Assembly (NCBI GenBank): GCA_945833835.1
Contig: CAMAFR010000022.1
Span: 1-38,740 of the forward strand
Source: an uncultured Bacteroides sp.
GTDB taxonomy: Bacteria; Bacteroidota; Bacteroidia; Bacteroidales; Bacteroidaceae
Direction: 5' to 3'
Length of the DNA stretch: 38,740 nucleotides
The notes beneath the pieces were generated by a model that saw nothing but the letters and a program-made list of their open reading frames with translations, ran no database searches and was not told the origin of the DNA. This document shows, piece by piece, positions 1 to 8,525 of the stretch. The number at the start of each line of letters is the position of its first letter. Within the stretch, counting starts at the first letter, position 1. Position numbers and translations under genes: made by a program.

Positions 1-91
1 TGCATTCAGATGATGCTTAACAAATATTTTCGATGATTTCAAAACAGTTTCTTAGTAGGTGATGCGATGATTTTCCTACTTAATCATGACA

Positions 92-122
92 CAAAAGTAG
101 CCATTTTGCCCTATCTGACAAG
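92..122 (-). promoter_or_regulatory. Leftward promoter for a gene beyond the left edge
   Basis: Read on the minus strand, TACTTTTG (positions 99-92) matches the Bacteroidales -7 consensus TAnnTTTG exactly. CTTG lies 19 bases upstream (122-119), close to the -33 TTTG element. It sits just past the stop of the esterase gene and points out of the window. It probably starts a separate transcript for the next minus-strand gene, whose coding part is not visible. Confidence 0.5.
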
Positions 123-133
123 GAAAGTCCTGT

Positions 134-1153
134 TTACGGACGGTTATTTAATATTGTTTTACTATCCCGACGGCCTGCTATGAAGGCGATGGCATCGCCG
201 ACCGCTCTGTCAAACGCCGCATCCTGCCCCGGGACCGTGATGAACAGGTGCACAGCTCCCTCGTATTCTATCCTCGTCGCCTTGTCGCCCATCCTCTCCG
301 CCAGTTCCTTGCCCTGGTCTCGCAAGATGTCTCTTTCGGCAGCCACCAGCAGTGTCCTTGGGAGGTGTCGCAACTCGGCATCGCTGCAAAGGCCGACACT
401 GATGGCTGTCGAGCAAGCATCGGCATGCAGTGTATAGGCCCGGTTGAAGGCTTCCATGATTTCAGCGTCCAGCCCAAAACCTTTACCATACAGCCGCCAC
501 GACTCCGAAGCGTCTGCAAACGCTTTGGTCACCGGATAGAACAGCAGCAAGGACTCTATGCAGCCCCGGCACCGCTCGGACAAGGCGGTGGCCAAGGCGA
601 GATTGCCCCCCGAGCTGTCACCGCCGATGGTGATGCGGTGGGGGTCAATCTGCAAATCGTCCGCATGTTCCATGATATACGCTACGGCACCGATGCAGTC
701 CAGCAATCCGGCAGGATAGGGATGTTCAGGAGCCAAACGGTAGTCAAGGGCTATCACCCTCATCCGCCCGGAAGCGGCCATGGCATGGCAGAACCGGCCG
801 CAGCTGTTGATGCTGCCGAACGTCCAGCCACCGCCGTGCAGATACAGAAGTGCAGGGAGCCGTTGGTCACTGCTCTCTTTGGACGCATACATCCGCATGG
901 TTTCCGTGAGCATCGTCGTCACCACATGGTCTGAGCACTGAGGCGGCGTGTTGCGCGAGGCACGCACAGCCGACAGCGCACTACGGTCACCCGCTATGGC
1001 CTGGAGGATGGCCACCGTCTGCCTGTGTTGCAAATCGGCCGGCATGGTTTGCAGAAATGCGTCGGCCTGGGTTTTCATCAGTTGTGCACTCATACGGCCT
1101 GTGTGCACCAGCAGCGCAAGCAACACAACGGGCCAAATACGTATAAAAGACAT
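134..1153 (-). CDS. Secreted alpha/beta-hydrolase, HSL-type esterase
   Basis: Predicted carboxylesterase or deacetylase of the hormone-sensitive-lipase (family IV) group, 339 residues. The oxyanion motif HGGGW lies near residue 107, the nucleophile motif GDSSGG has Ser near 180, and the acid and base residues are in AERDILRDQG and GAVHLF. The N-terminus is a hydrophobic signal peptide ending near MSAQ, so it should act in the periplasm. The ATG at 1153 was chosen because the reading frame otherwise opens only with TTG at 1159. It is the last gene of a minus-strand run of carbohydrate-active genes, after a 207-base gap. Removing acetyl or other ester groups from a glycan is a plausible job, but the sequence does not show the substrate. 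The fold assignment is firm. Confidence 0.85.
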   Translation of the reverse strand: MSFIRIWPVVLLALLVHTGRMSAQLMKTQADAFLQTMPADLQHRQTVAILQAIAGDRSALSAVRASRNTPPQCSDHVVTTMLTETMRMYASKESSDQRLPALLYLHGGGWTFGSINSCGRFCHAMAASGRMRVIALDYRLAPEHPYPAGLLDCIGAVAYIMEHADDLQIDPHRITIGGDSSGGNLALATALSERCRGCIESLLLFYPVTKAFADASESWRLYGKGFGLDAEIMEAFNRAYTLHADACSTAISVGLCSDAELRHLPRTLLVAAERDILRDQGKELAERMGDKATRIEYEGAVHLFITVPGQDAAFDRAVGDAIAFIAGRRDSKTILNNRP

Positions 1154-1293
1154 AATCAAGGTTTCTAAAAATTTGCGGTGAAGATAACCAATGATTTTTG
1201 AACGACCAAGACTCTTGCGGTGGACATACCGTTTACCGCCATAAAGTTTGAATGGAAGCGGTCAGGAGAGGTAGCCATCAGTGAGGGCAAAGG

Positions 1294-1337
1294 CCGGTCA
1301 TCAGTGAAGACCGGTGCGGGGCTTCTCTGATGACCGG
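1294..1337 (-). terminator. Stem-loop between amidase and esterase genes
   Basis: CCGGTCATCAG (1294-1304) pairs perfectly with CTGATGACCGG (1327-1337), 11 bp. After one mismatch the inner GAAG (1306-1309) pairs with CTTC (1322-1325). It lies 24 bases past the amidase stop. There is no clean T-run on the minus strand, so it could be a weak terminator, an mRNA-processing site or a stabilising 3' hairpin. A direct repeat CATCAGTGA occurs at 1276 and 1299. Confidence 0.4.
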
Positions 1338-1360
1338 AAGGAGGACACTCAGCCGGAAGG

Positions 1361-2440
1361 CTATCTCACCCGTATGCTTTCTACCGGCTGTCGCTTCACC
1401 GTGTCCAAGGGCCGGCTGTCGTACCGCACCTGGCTGAAATCAATCGTCGTCAGGTCAATGCGGCGGATAGTGCTGTTGTACATGGTGCGATAGTAGAGGA
1501 TGCGGTGCCGCGTGTCCGTCGCCACCGTGAACTGGGTGGCACTGGGCACATCGGCGGCAGCCGTTCCCCACGCCTGCTCGGAACCGGCCGGAATATCGAA
1601 ATTGTTCAGAATATGAAATGCCTGGAAGACACTGCCCTCGGCCGTGGGCTGCTGCGGCGCCGTCAATTGGAAGAAGGCGGCACGCACGAAACGGGAAGGA
1701 GGGGTGAAGTCGCCAGGCAGGCCCAACAATCCGGACCCGTGGCCGAACGGCTTGACCGGCAGGGGCCCGTAATCGTGCAGAGGGGCCGAACCGGGCTGCA
1801 GGTTGATGTAGTTCGTCAGGTTGGTCCAGTGCCACTCCAATCCCGGCGAATTGGTCAGCACGCCCAAGGGATTGTCATAAAAACGCATCTCCCCGCCAAC
1901 GATTTCAAGCACCACCTGCCGTCCCGAAGGCTCGGTGAACCGCCAATGCACCGTGGACGAACGCGGGTCGACACCGGTGACACGCACCTGCCGGAGCTGC
2001 CCTTTCACGTCATCGACCGTGGCACAGACGCCCAGTACATACGACACCAACTGGAAATCGGCCAGCGTGCGGCTCTTGAGGGCCTCGTCGTAGGCCGGAT
2101 ACTGCCCGTAATGGGGAAAATAGAACAGTCCGGCCGACAGACCGGCCTCATTGACGCCCTCCACCATGAATTCCCGCTGCTCCACAGCCAGGCCGATGAA
2201 GCCGTAGCGCGTGGTGAACCGCAGGCCGTCATGGCCCGAGGGTGTCAACGACTGCAGCTCCTGCTGTCGGGGCACCACCACATACATCGTGTTCATGACA
2301 CTTTCTGCCCATTCGATAGTGCGCGCGGCCACCACCGCGCCATCGCCGCTTTTCAAGGTGATACCGGTACAGGCCTCCGCCCCTACCTGTAATTGCAGTC
2401 CGGCCATGGCCAGTCCTGCCAATGCATGTCTTAGTTTCAT
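1361..2440 (-). CDS. Choloylglycine hydrolase-family linear amidase
   Basis: N-terminal nucleophile hydrolase of the penicillin V acylase/bile-salt hydrolase family, 359 residues, cleaving linear amide bonds. The frame extends upstream to 2665, but that stretch has no signal features and overlaps the end of the next gene. ATG at 2440 gives a signal peptide (about residues 1-23) that ends exactly before Cys24, the nucleophile exposed by processing in this family. Other family hallmarks are the Arg in AARTIEW, the Asn in LTNSP, and the C-terminal RTMYNS region. It is exported, as in Gram-negative members. The substrate (conjugated bile acid, penicillin V, N-acyl amide) cannot be read from sequence. 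It lies 71 bases downstream of the beta-helix gene in the same direction and may be co-transcribed with it. Confidence 0.85.
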   Translation of the reverse strand: MKLRHALAGLAMAGLQLQVGAEACTGITLKSGDGAVVAARTIEWAESVMNTMYVVVPRQQELQSLTPSGHDGLRFTTRYGFIGLAVEQREFMVEGVNEAGLSAGLFYFPHYGQYPAYDEALKSRTLADFQLVSYVLGVCATVDDVKGQLRQVRVTGVDPRSSTVHWRFTEPSGRQVVLEIVGGEMRFYDNPLGVLTNSPGLEWHWTNLTNYINLQPGSAPLHDYGPLPVKPFGHGSGLLGLPGDFTPPSRFVRAAFFQLTAPQQPTAEGSVFQAFHILNNFDIPAGSEQAWGTAAADVPSATQFTVATDTRHRILYYRTMYNSTIRRIDLTTIDFSQVRYDSRPLDTVKRQPVESIRVR

Positions 2441-2511
2441 AGTCCAGGTTGTTTTTTGATGTTCTATCCTTATAACAACCCAGACTATGAAACGGTTCGA
2501 TGCGTGTCCTC

Positions 2512-4644
2512 CTATTCTTCGGGCAGCGTGCAGCCGATACGGTCGAAAGGCAGTGCCGGGAAGCCGGGGATGCGGTAGCGGATGGGCGCGTCGGGACGGA
2601 AGCCCTTGAGCGGGTCGGACGGGTCTACCCACCCCGGGTCGGAAGCGGTCACCCAGTTGCCGCACAGCTCAAGCCACTCGGTGCGTCCCTGCACCACATT
2701 GCCCACCCGGCAGAACAGGTTCCGCTCAATCAGGTTGTCGTGGGGGAAGTCCGGACGGCAGTCCCAGTAGGCAGGCAGCCACGGATAGGCCGTGCTGTAA
2801 GGCGGACGGTCATAGCCCACCTCCTGCAGGCGGCGGTCGATGATGCCTCCGCGGGCCACCATCCCCGTCCCCCAGTCCTGCATACGGTTGTCCACATGAA
2901 TGGCTATGGGGCCCTCAATGAAGAGGTTGTGGCGGTAGGTGTTGTGGTGTCCGCCCCCGATGAGGGCCGGCATAGAACCTGCCTTGAAATAGATGTTGCC
3001 GTAGACCTCCGCTCCACATGCCCCGTCGTCGTGATAGGTGGCCGTCACCCGGTGGCGCGGACTCAGCTCGTGAAAGTAGCAATGGCGGATGACGTGCCCC
3101 AGCTCCGACGGGTCGCGCCCGTAATAAATGGCACCCTGGTCGTCCACCTCGCTGCACACGTTCGTGATGTCACACAGTTCGATGAGGTGGTTGTTGCCAT
3201 GAAAGAGCACCGCCATGCTGGGAGCGTCGTAGATGCTGCAACGGGACAGGGTGTTGCCCACCCCGTCCATCCACACACCGGGACGATAGGATTTCTCGAT
3301 ACGGTTATAGCGGTAGATGCGGCAGTTGCGCACATAGTTGCCGGCCGACGTGAGGGTCTTGCGGTCGCCGCCCCCCAGACTGACCCCTCCCGCACCTACC
3401 TGATAGATGCGGCAGTCTTCCACACCATTGGCCGTGCCGCCGTCGCGGTTGAAAAGAATGTCTTCGTAGACCTTGCCCATGAGGTCGCCCACGCAGCGCG
3501 AGGCAGCCGTCCGGCCCCGCTGGTGGGCATGGTCATTGCCGGCAGCCAGGGTGCCTTTGCCGATGCAGACACCTACACCGCCCAGGTTGCGCAACGTGCA
3601 GCCCTTGAGCACCGCCCGATGGGTGTCTTCCATGTAGACGCCTATCTGACGGCCATACTCGAAGGTGATGCCCTCTACGGTCACGTCCCGACAATGCTCG
3701 ATGGCCAGAATCGGTTCTTCCAACAAGGAGACATGAATCTCCGTCGGACGGTCGGACGGTGGATACAGGTACATCTTGCCGCGGTCGGTATCGAGCACGT
3801 ACTCGCCGGGAGCGTCCAGCTCCTCCAGCAGGTTCAAGGCAAACCACTTCCGCCACGGCGCACCGGTCATGAAGCCGTACACCGTGTGCTGGGCGGTGTG
3901 AATCATCCGCTGCACGGTGTCGACACTGGCCACCCGAATCATGTCGTCGGCATAGCCGTGGGCAAAATAGCCGCTGATCCAGAGGTGGCGGGTGTCCTTC
4001 CACTGCGACGGACGGTCTTCGGCATATCCGAAGACGGGGAATGGCGCCGCTTCCTTGGTCTCAGAAATGCCGCTTTCCTGTATGGTGCCGATGCTGACCG
4101 TCGAGTCGTTGGGCCAGCGGGAGAGGTGCAGGGGGGCACCGTCGACAAACACTTCGGTCCAGGCGGCTGTACTGGGGCGACCGAACCCCACGGCATGAAG
4201 GCCGGAGAGGCGAAGCCCCAGACGGCGGAAATCAATCTCGCGCACCTTGCCGCGCGAGGCCGGCGGCAACAGGGCCGCCACCTCGGGGTCGGACACCCGG
4301 CGCAGGTCCGCTACCCGCAGGCGGCGGCCTCCCGATACGGCCACCTGCTCGCCCGGATAGGCCCGCAGCGTCAGACGGTCGGTGTTCACTTCGAGCGTAC
4401 GGTCTTGTTCATACACGCCGGCCCGTAGGAGGATGGAGGTGTGGCCGCCGGCTGCGGTGTTCCGGCTGCGCGCCAGTGCCTCGCGGATGGTCTGCAACGG
4501 CCGTTGCAACGTACCCTCGGCCCGGTCATTGCCTTGGGGGGATACGTAGAGGATCACGTCCTGGGCGAATGCCGTACCCTCTTGCAAGCACAGACAACCG
4601 ATGAGGACGGCTGTCTGTAGGAAGGTTGATATTCTCATAAGCAT
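2512..4644 (-). CDS. GH141-like right-handed beta-helix glycosidase
   Basis: Secreted protein of 710 residues. The signal peptide ends near residue 27 (TAFAQ). The opening LYVSPQGNDRAEGT followed by a PLQTIREAL segment is the typical start of Bacteroidales right-handed parallel beta-helix enzymes. The EVFVDGAPLHLSRWPND segment resembles GH141, a family whose founding member (BT1002) I recall as an alpha-L-fucosidase acting on rhamnogalacturonan II. Repeated strand-turn units such as NLIERN and NHLIELCDI continue through the C-terminal half. A second ATG at 4638 is an equally good start. The family call is from recalled similarity, so other beta-helix lyases or hydrolases remain possible. It follows the GH3 gene after a 298-base gap, so it may have its own promoter. 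Confidence 0.7.
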   Translation of the reverse strand: MLMRISTFLQTAVLIGCLCLQEGTAFAQDVILYVSPQGNDRAEGTLQRPLQTIREALARSRNTAAGGHTSILLRAGVYEQDRTLEVNTDRLTLRAYPGEQVAVSGGRRLRVADLRRVSDPEVAALLPPASRGKVREIDFRRLGLRLSGLHAVGFGRPSTAAWTEVFVDGAPLHLSRWPNDSTVSIGTIQESGISETKEAAPFPVFGYAEDRPSQWKDTRHLWISGYFAHGYADDMIRVASVDTVQRMIHTAQHTVYGFMTGAPWRKWFALNLLEELDAPGEYVLDTDRGKMYLYPPSDRPTEIHVSLLEEPILAIEHCRDVTVEGITFEYGRQIGVYMEDTHRAVLKGCTLRNLGGVGVCIGKGTLAAGNDHAHQRGRTAASRCVGDLMGKVYEDILFNRDGGTANGVEDCRIYQVGAGGVSLGGGDRKTLTSAGNYVRNCRIYRYNRIEKSYRPGVWMDGVGNTLSRCSIYDAPSMAVLFHGNNHLIELCDITNVCSEVDDQGAIYYGRDPSELGHVIRHCYFHELSPRHRVTATYHDDGACGAEVYGNIYFKAGSMPALIGGGHHNTYRHNLFIEGPIAIHVDNRMQDWGTGMVARGGIIDRRLQEVGYDRPPYSTAYPWLPAYWDCRPDFPHDNLIERNLFCRVGNVVQGRTEWLELCGNWVTASDPGWVDPSDPLKGFRPDAPIRYRIPGFPALPFDRIGCTLPEE

Positions 4645-4942
4645 GGATCATATAAAGGTTACATGGAGTCCTGACAGCAGACGACCTGCGAATCGTCGAA
4701 CGGATCGAAACCGCTGCGACGGACGACCTTGCGAAAGGATGGGAGGAAGTGCCATCAGCGCTACGGTCGTTGCCCGCAGGAGAGATCTAGACAATTCCCA
4801 TCCCGGCAGCGGACACAGCCGCGGCTGCGGTCCACGCAACAAGGAAACAGCCGCAACAAGCTGCCAAAACTTATTGTTCATGGTTCATTCGTTTTTTTTT
4901 CTAATCGGTTAGCAAAAATGAGGACTGCTTTCCATAGCGGCC
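4645..4942 (-). other. 298-base gap; possible decayed or tiny secreted ORF
   Basis: The gap between the beta-helix and GH3 genes has no recognisable gene. A minus-strand frame from 4881 to 4648 (77 codons) starts MNNKFWQLVAAVSLL, like the beginning of a signal peptide. It then becomes Arg/Pro/Leu-rich with no export-like h-region or cleavage site. Shifting frame after the hydrophobic start gives short, stop-interrupted peptides. It could be a gene remnant, an untranslated leader or chance. A run of T (about 4892-4900) is on the plus strand. Confidence 0.2.
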
Positions 4943-4945
4943 TCA
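4914..4945 (-). terminator. Weak terminator overlapping the GH3 stop codon
   Basis: On the minus strand, TGAGG (starting in the TGA stop at 4945-4943) can pair with CCTCA, which is followed at once by TTTTTG (4919-4914). The stem is only about 5 bp and the loop long, so termination would be partial. It may lower expression of the beta-helix, amidase and esterase genes relative to the upstream glycosidases. Confidence 0.35.
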
Positions 4946-7159
4946 GTTAATCTGATACGGTTCTCCCTTGAGCTGCAAAGTGGCCGTCACACCCTCGGCA
5001 TAACGGGGCTGGCCACCGCCTACAAACAGGGTGACTTGCCCGGCACGTTCCGTCCAATTGCCCTGCGCGTCCGTGAGCGCCAGCTCCTCAGGAGTCAGCG
5101 TGAACTCCACCTTGGCCGATGCCCCGCGCTTGAGATGGACGCGGCGGAAACCTTTCAGGGCACAGAGGGGGCGGACCGTGCGTCCGTCCTGCGGATGCTG
5201 TACGTACAGCTGCACCACCTCATCGCCATCATAGCCACCTGTATTGCGTACCGTCACCGCTACCTTGAACGAAGTGCCGGTAGCGGCTTTGGCCACACAG
5301 TGGAAATCGGCATAAGAAAACTTCGTATAGCTCAGGCCGTAGCCGAACGGATAGAGCGGTGTACCGGTGTAATAGCGGTACGTGCGGTTCTGCATGGAAT
5401 AACTCTCAAACGGCGGTAGCTCCTCCTCGCCGGCATAAATGGTCACCGGCAGACGGCCGCCCGGATTATACTCGCCCAACAGGACATCGGCAATGGCATC
5501 ACCGGCCGCCTGGCCGCCATACCAAGCCTGCAACACGGCATCGGCCTGCTGCTTCTCCCACACCAAGCTGACGGCCGACCCGGACATGTTGACCACCACG
5601 AGGGGCTTGCCGGTCTTCTTCAGTTCACGCAACAGCTCCTGCTGCACGGACGGCAGCCGCAAGGTGGTGCGGTCGCCGCTCTCGAAGCCGGCATAGCCGC
5701 CGGCACCGGCATCGCCTGCCTCCCCCTCATAGTCGGCACTGAGCCCGCCTACAAAGACAATGACATCCGCCTTGCCCGCCTCGGCCGCCACCTGCGACAG
5801 ATCGGGGGCATCGTCCAGACGGCTCACCAAACCGGTACCCGGCAGGCAGTCTATTTGCATACGCCCGCCCAACCGACGCTTCAGGGCCATGTAGGGAGTG
5901 ACGATTTCTGACGGAACGCCATAATAATTGGCCAACTGCGTGTGCCCGTTGTCCGCATTGGGACCCACTACCGCCAGTCGTTTCAGTTTTGAGACATCCA
6001 AGGGCAACAGTCCTCCCCGGTTCTCCAGCAACACCATAGACTCTCGGGCCATGCGCAGCGCATGGCGATGGTGTGCCTCGCACTCGATGACCTCACGCCC
6101 TATCTTGCTGTAAGGCACCCGGTCGGCCGGATCGAACATGCCTATCTTGAACAGGATGGTGAACAAACGTGCCAAAGACACATTGATGTCACGCTCGGAA
6201 TGCAGCCCCAACCGCACCCCCTCGGCCAGCAGCTGGTAACGGTTGCCACACTCCAGGTCGGTCCCGCTCAAGAGGGCATCGCTCATGGCCACCGTATGTT
6301 CGGGGTGCGTCTTGTGATGGTCGGCGAAATCATTCAATGCCCAGCAGTCGGAAGTGACATAACCGTCGAACCGCCACTGGTTACGCAAGATATCTACCAG
6401 CAAAGGGTCGTTCCCGCAACAGGGCTGACCGTTCAGCCGGTTATAGGCACACATCACGCCATGCACCTTGGCCTTTACGACCAGTTCGCGGAAAGCAGGC
6501 AGATACGTGTCCCACAGGTCGTAGACCGAAGGACGGGCATCGAAGGAATGGCGGTTGTATTCGGGACCGCTGTGCACGGCGTAGTGCTTGGCACAGGCCA
6601 CCGACTTCAGGTAACGCTCATCCGAGCCTTCCAGTCCGCGCACCATGGCCGCTCCCATCTTGGCTGTAAGGTAGGGGTCCTCGCCGTAGGTTTCCTGCCC
6701 GCGTCCCCAACGGGGGTCACGGAAGATATTGATGTTCGGTGTCCAATAGGTCAGTCCGCGGTATTGTGCCACCCCGTCACCGGCCTGGAGGGCTTCGTTG
6801 AACAAAGCCCTTCCCTCGCTGGCCACCATATCCCCTACCGTGCAGAGGGCCTCGGTATCGAACGTGGCGGCCATGCCGATGGCCTGCGGAAAGACAGTCA
6901 CCTTCTCGGGCGTACGGGCCACGCCGTGCAGGGCCTCGTTCCACCAGTTATAGGCCGGAATGCCCAACCGGGGGATAGCGGGCGACTCGTGCTTCATGAG
7001 TTGTACCTTCTCATCCAGCGTCAGTCTTGAAATAAGGTCATTCACCCGGACCTCCAGCGGAAGGTCGGGATTGCGGAACGGATACTTGTCCGTTTCCTGC
7101 GCCAAGAGTCCTCCGGCACACAGCAGGAGGCCCATTGTCAGCATCTTCTTGATTTTCAT
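4943..7159 (-). CDS. GH3 glycosidase, beta-xylosidase type
   Basis: Periplasmic exo-acting beta-glycosidase of 738 residues. ATG at 7159 was preferred to 7195 because it begins directly with a signal peptide (MKIKKML, cleavage near LLAQ). The GH3 N-terminal barrel carries WTPNINIFRDPRWGRGQETY, and the nucleophile Asp is near residue 271 in VTSDCWAL. Next comes the alpha/beta sandwich domain with KRLAVVGPNAD, and then a C-terminal fibronectin-like domain beginning with FGYGLSYTKF. The combination of NINIFRDPRWGRGQETYGED and SDCWA is typical of GH3 beta-xylosidase or alpha-arabinofuranosidase rather than plain beta-glucosidase. It lies 66 bases after the GH43-type gene, in the same operon. Family certain, sugar specificity likely. 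Confidence 0.9.
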   Translation of the reverse strand: MKIKKMLTMGLLLCAGGLLAQETDKYPFRNPDLPLEVRVNDLISRLTLDEKVQLMKHESPAIPRLGIPAYNWWNEALHGVARTPEKVTVFPQAIGMAATFDTEALCTVGDMVASEGRALFNEALQAGDGVAQYRGLTYWTPNINIFRDPRWGRGQETYGEDPYLTAKMGAAMVRGLEGSDERYLKSVACAKHYAVHSGPEYNRHSFDARPSVYDLWDTYLPAFRELVVKAKVHGVMCAYNRLNGQPCCGNDPLLVDILRNQWRFDGYVTSDCWALNDFADHHKTHPEHTVAMSDALLSGTDLECGNRYQLLAEGVRLGLHSERDINVSLARLFTILFKIGMFDPADRVPYSKIGREVIECEAHHRHALRMARESMVLLENRGGLLPLDVSKLKRLAVVGPNADNGHTQLANYYGVPSEIVTPYMALKRRLGGRMQIDCLPGTGLVSRLDDAPDLSQVAAEAGKADVIVFVGGLSADYEGEAGDAGAGGYAGFESGDRTTLRLPSVQQELLRELKKTGKPLVVVNMSGSAVSLVWEKQQADAVLQAWYGGQAAGDAIADVLLGEYNPGGRLPVTIYAGEEELPPFESYSMQNRTYRYYTGTPLYPFGYGLSYTKFSYADFHCVAKAATGTSFKVAVTVRNTGGYDGDEVVQLYVQHPQDGRTVRPLCALKGFRRVHLKRGASAKVEFTLTPEELALTDAQGNWTERAGQVTLFVGGGQPRYAEGVTATLQLKGEPYQIN

Positions 7160-7225
7160 AGCATCTGTATGTTTATGGGGGTATTCATTTGTCATTCATT
7201 CACCAAAACGGTAGCGCCATCGGCC

Positions 7226-8521
7226 TCAACGCCGCACAATGGCCGTACCGCGTGTCACGCCTCTGGCATTATAGGCATCTACCGTAAAAAAATAGTTCAC
7301 ACCGCTGTTCAGGCTGTTGAGGGCCACCTGTGTCCCCTCCAGCACCTGATGGCTGGCATAGAGCTTGTCGGGCGCAATGCCGTAACGCACCACATAGCCT
7401 TCGGCACCGGCTGAGTCCTGCCAAGACAGCACGGCCCTGCAGGAATCGGAGGTGTCGCGCTCTATCTGCAAGCCGCCGACCGGTGCAGGCAACGCTTCGC
7501 CACCCTTGCCGAACACGCACAGCTCACGCAGGGACACGTGGGGCGACACGGTATAGGCCTCGTTCTCCCATCGGAGGTAGCGCGCCTCAAAGGGCCGCTC
7601 GAACATGTGGCGCACGCTGATGGAGTTGGTGGCCGCCTTCCACCACTGCTCCCCCACCTGGAACAGACATCCGTGACCGGCACCGCCTGTAAAGCCTGTA
7701 GGCTTGGCCGACACCGGACTATTATCCATGTAACGGAAAGGCCCTGTGGGCGTATCGGCCACATACACTCCATCGGCATACGATTTCCACTCGGTGCCGG
7801 GAGCCGCATATTGCAGGTAGTAGCGACCGTCGTGGGCCGTCATCCAGGCTCCCTCAATGTAGGGGCGGCGGGGCAACTCGTGCCGCTCGCCGGTACGTTC
7901 CCACCCATGTACCTCCTTGTCACTGTTGAAGCAAGGCATGGCTGCCTCCGTTTCTTCCAGCGTATCCAAGGAAAGCACCTTCACATAAATGGGGTCAATG
8001 GGCGAACAGCCGTAATACAGGTAAAGGCGGTCGCCTTCGGTGTAGAAAGCCGGATCCCAGTAAGACCATATTTCCTTCACTTTCTCCCAGCGGCCTGTCT
8101 CAGGACAGTCTGAACGGTATAGCATGGCCTTGCCGTGTGTGGAGCCCACATAATAGACATACCCGCCATGTACCATCACGGCAGGCGCATAGTCTTCGAT
8201 GGGCAGCACCCCATCGGGAATGATGATGTGCTGCCAGGCGACAAAATCGGTAGAAATCCAATAGCCCGACGACTTGGAGGCAAACAGCAGATAGTGGTCT
8301 TTATAAGACACCACTACCGGATCCGCCGCCTCCCGGATGCCTTCACCGCCGTCTATCAACATAAAACGATAATCCAGGTTGAGTGGATTGCAGAATGTCT
8401 TCGGCCGGTCAGAGACTTTCGCCTCAATGTCCGGACGGGAGGAACAACCGCTGCCGGCGACGGCCAGCAGCAACACCAGGCCTGCCAAACAGGCCGCCAT
8501 TATCTTCTTTCGTGTTCTCAT
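7226..8521 (-). CDS. GH43-type lipoprotein with C-terminal Fn3
   Basis: Five-bladed beta-propeller glycosidase of the GH43 kind, 431 residues, probably removing xylose or arabinose. Signal peptide II is followed by lipobox VAGSGC with Cys26, so it is membrane anchored. The expected triad can be placed: base Asp67 in EAADPVV, modulator Asp156 in SYWDPAF and acid Glu223 in IEGAWM. A fibronectin type III domain occupies about 345-431 (APDKLY, NYFFTVDAYNARG). In relatives I recall, a discoidin-like region of roughly 130 residues lies between HMFERR and ARYIKLEN. Here HMFERP runs almost straight into ARYLRWEN (residues 306-319), suggesting an in-frame loss of most of that module. Only 4 bases separate it from the upstream gene, so the two are translationally close. 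Confidence 0.8.
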   Translation of the reverse strand: MRTRKKIMAACLAGLVLLLAVAGSGCSSRPDIEAKVSDRPKTFCNPLNLDYRFMLIDGGEGIREAADPVVVSYKDHYLLFASKSSGYWISTDFVAWQHIIIPDGVLPIEDYAPAVMVHGGYVYYVGSTHGKAMLYRSDCPETGRWEKVKEIWSYWDPAFYTEGDRLYLYYGCSPIDPIYVKVLSLDTLEETEAAMPCFNSDKEVHGWERTGERHELPRRPYIEGAWMTAHDGRYYLQYAAPGTEWKSYADGVYVADTPTGPFRYMDNSPVSAKPTGFTGGAGHGCLFQVGEQWWKAATNSISVRHMFERPFEARYLRWENEAYTVSPHVSLRELCVFGKGGEALPAPVGGLQIERDTSDSCRAVLSWQDSAGAEGYVVRYGIAPDKLYASHQVLEGTQVALNSLNSGVNYFFTVDAYNARGVTRGTAIVRR

Positions 8522-8525
8522 AGTT

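Noticed and set aside
2500..4428. 642-codon plus-strand frame over the beta-helix gene
   Set aside because: Codon-bias shadow; the minus-strand product has a signal peptide and a full beta-helix pattern.
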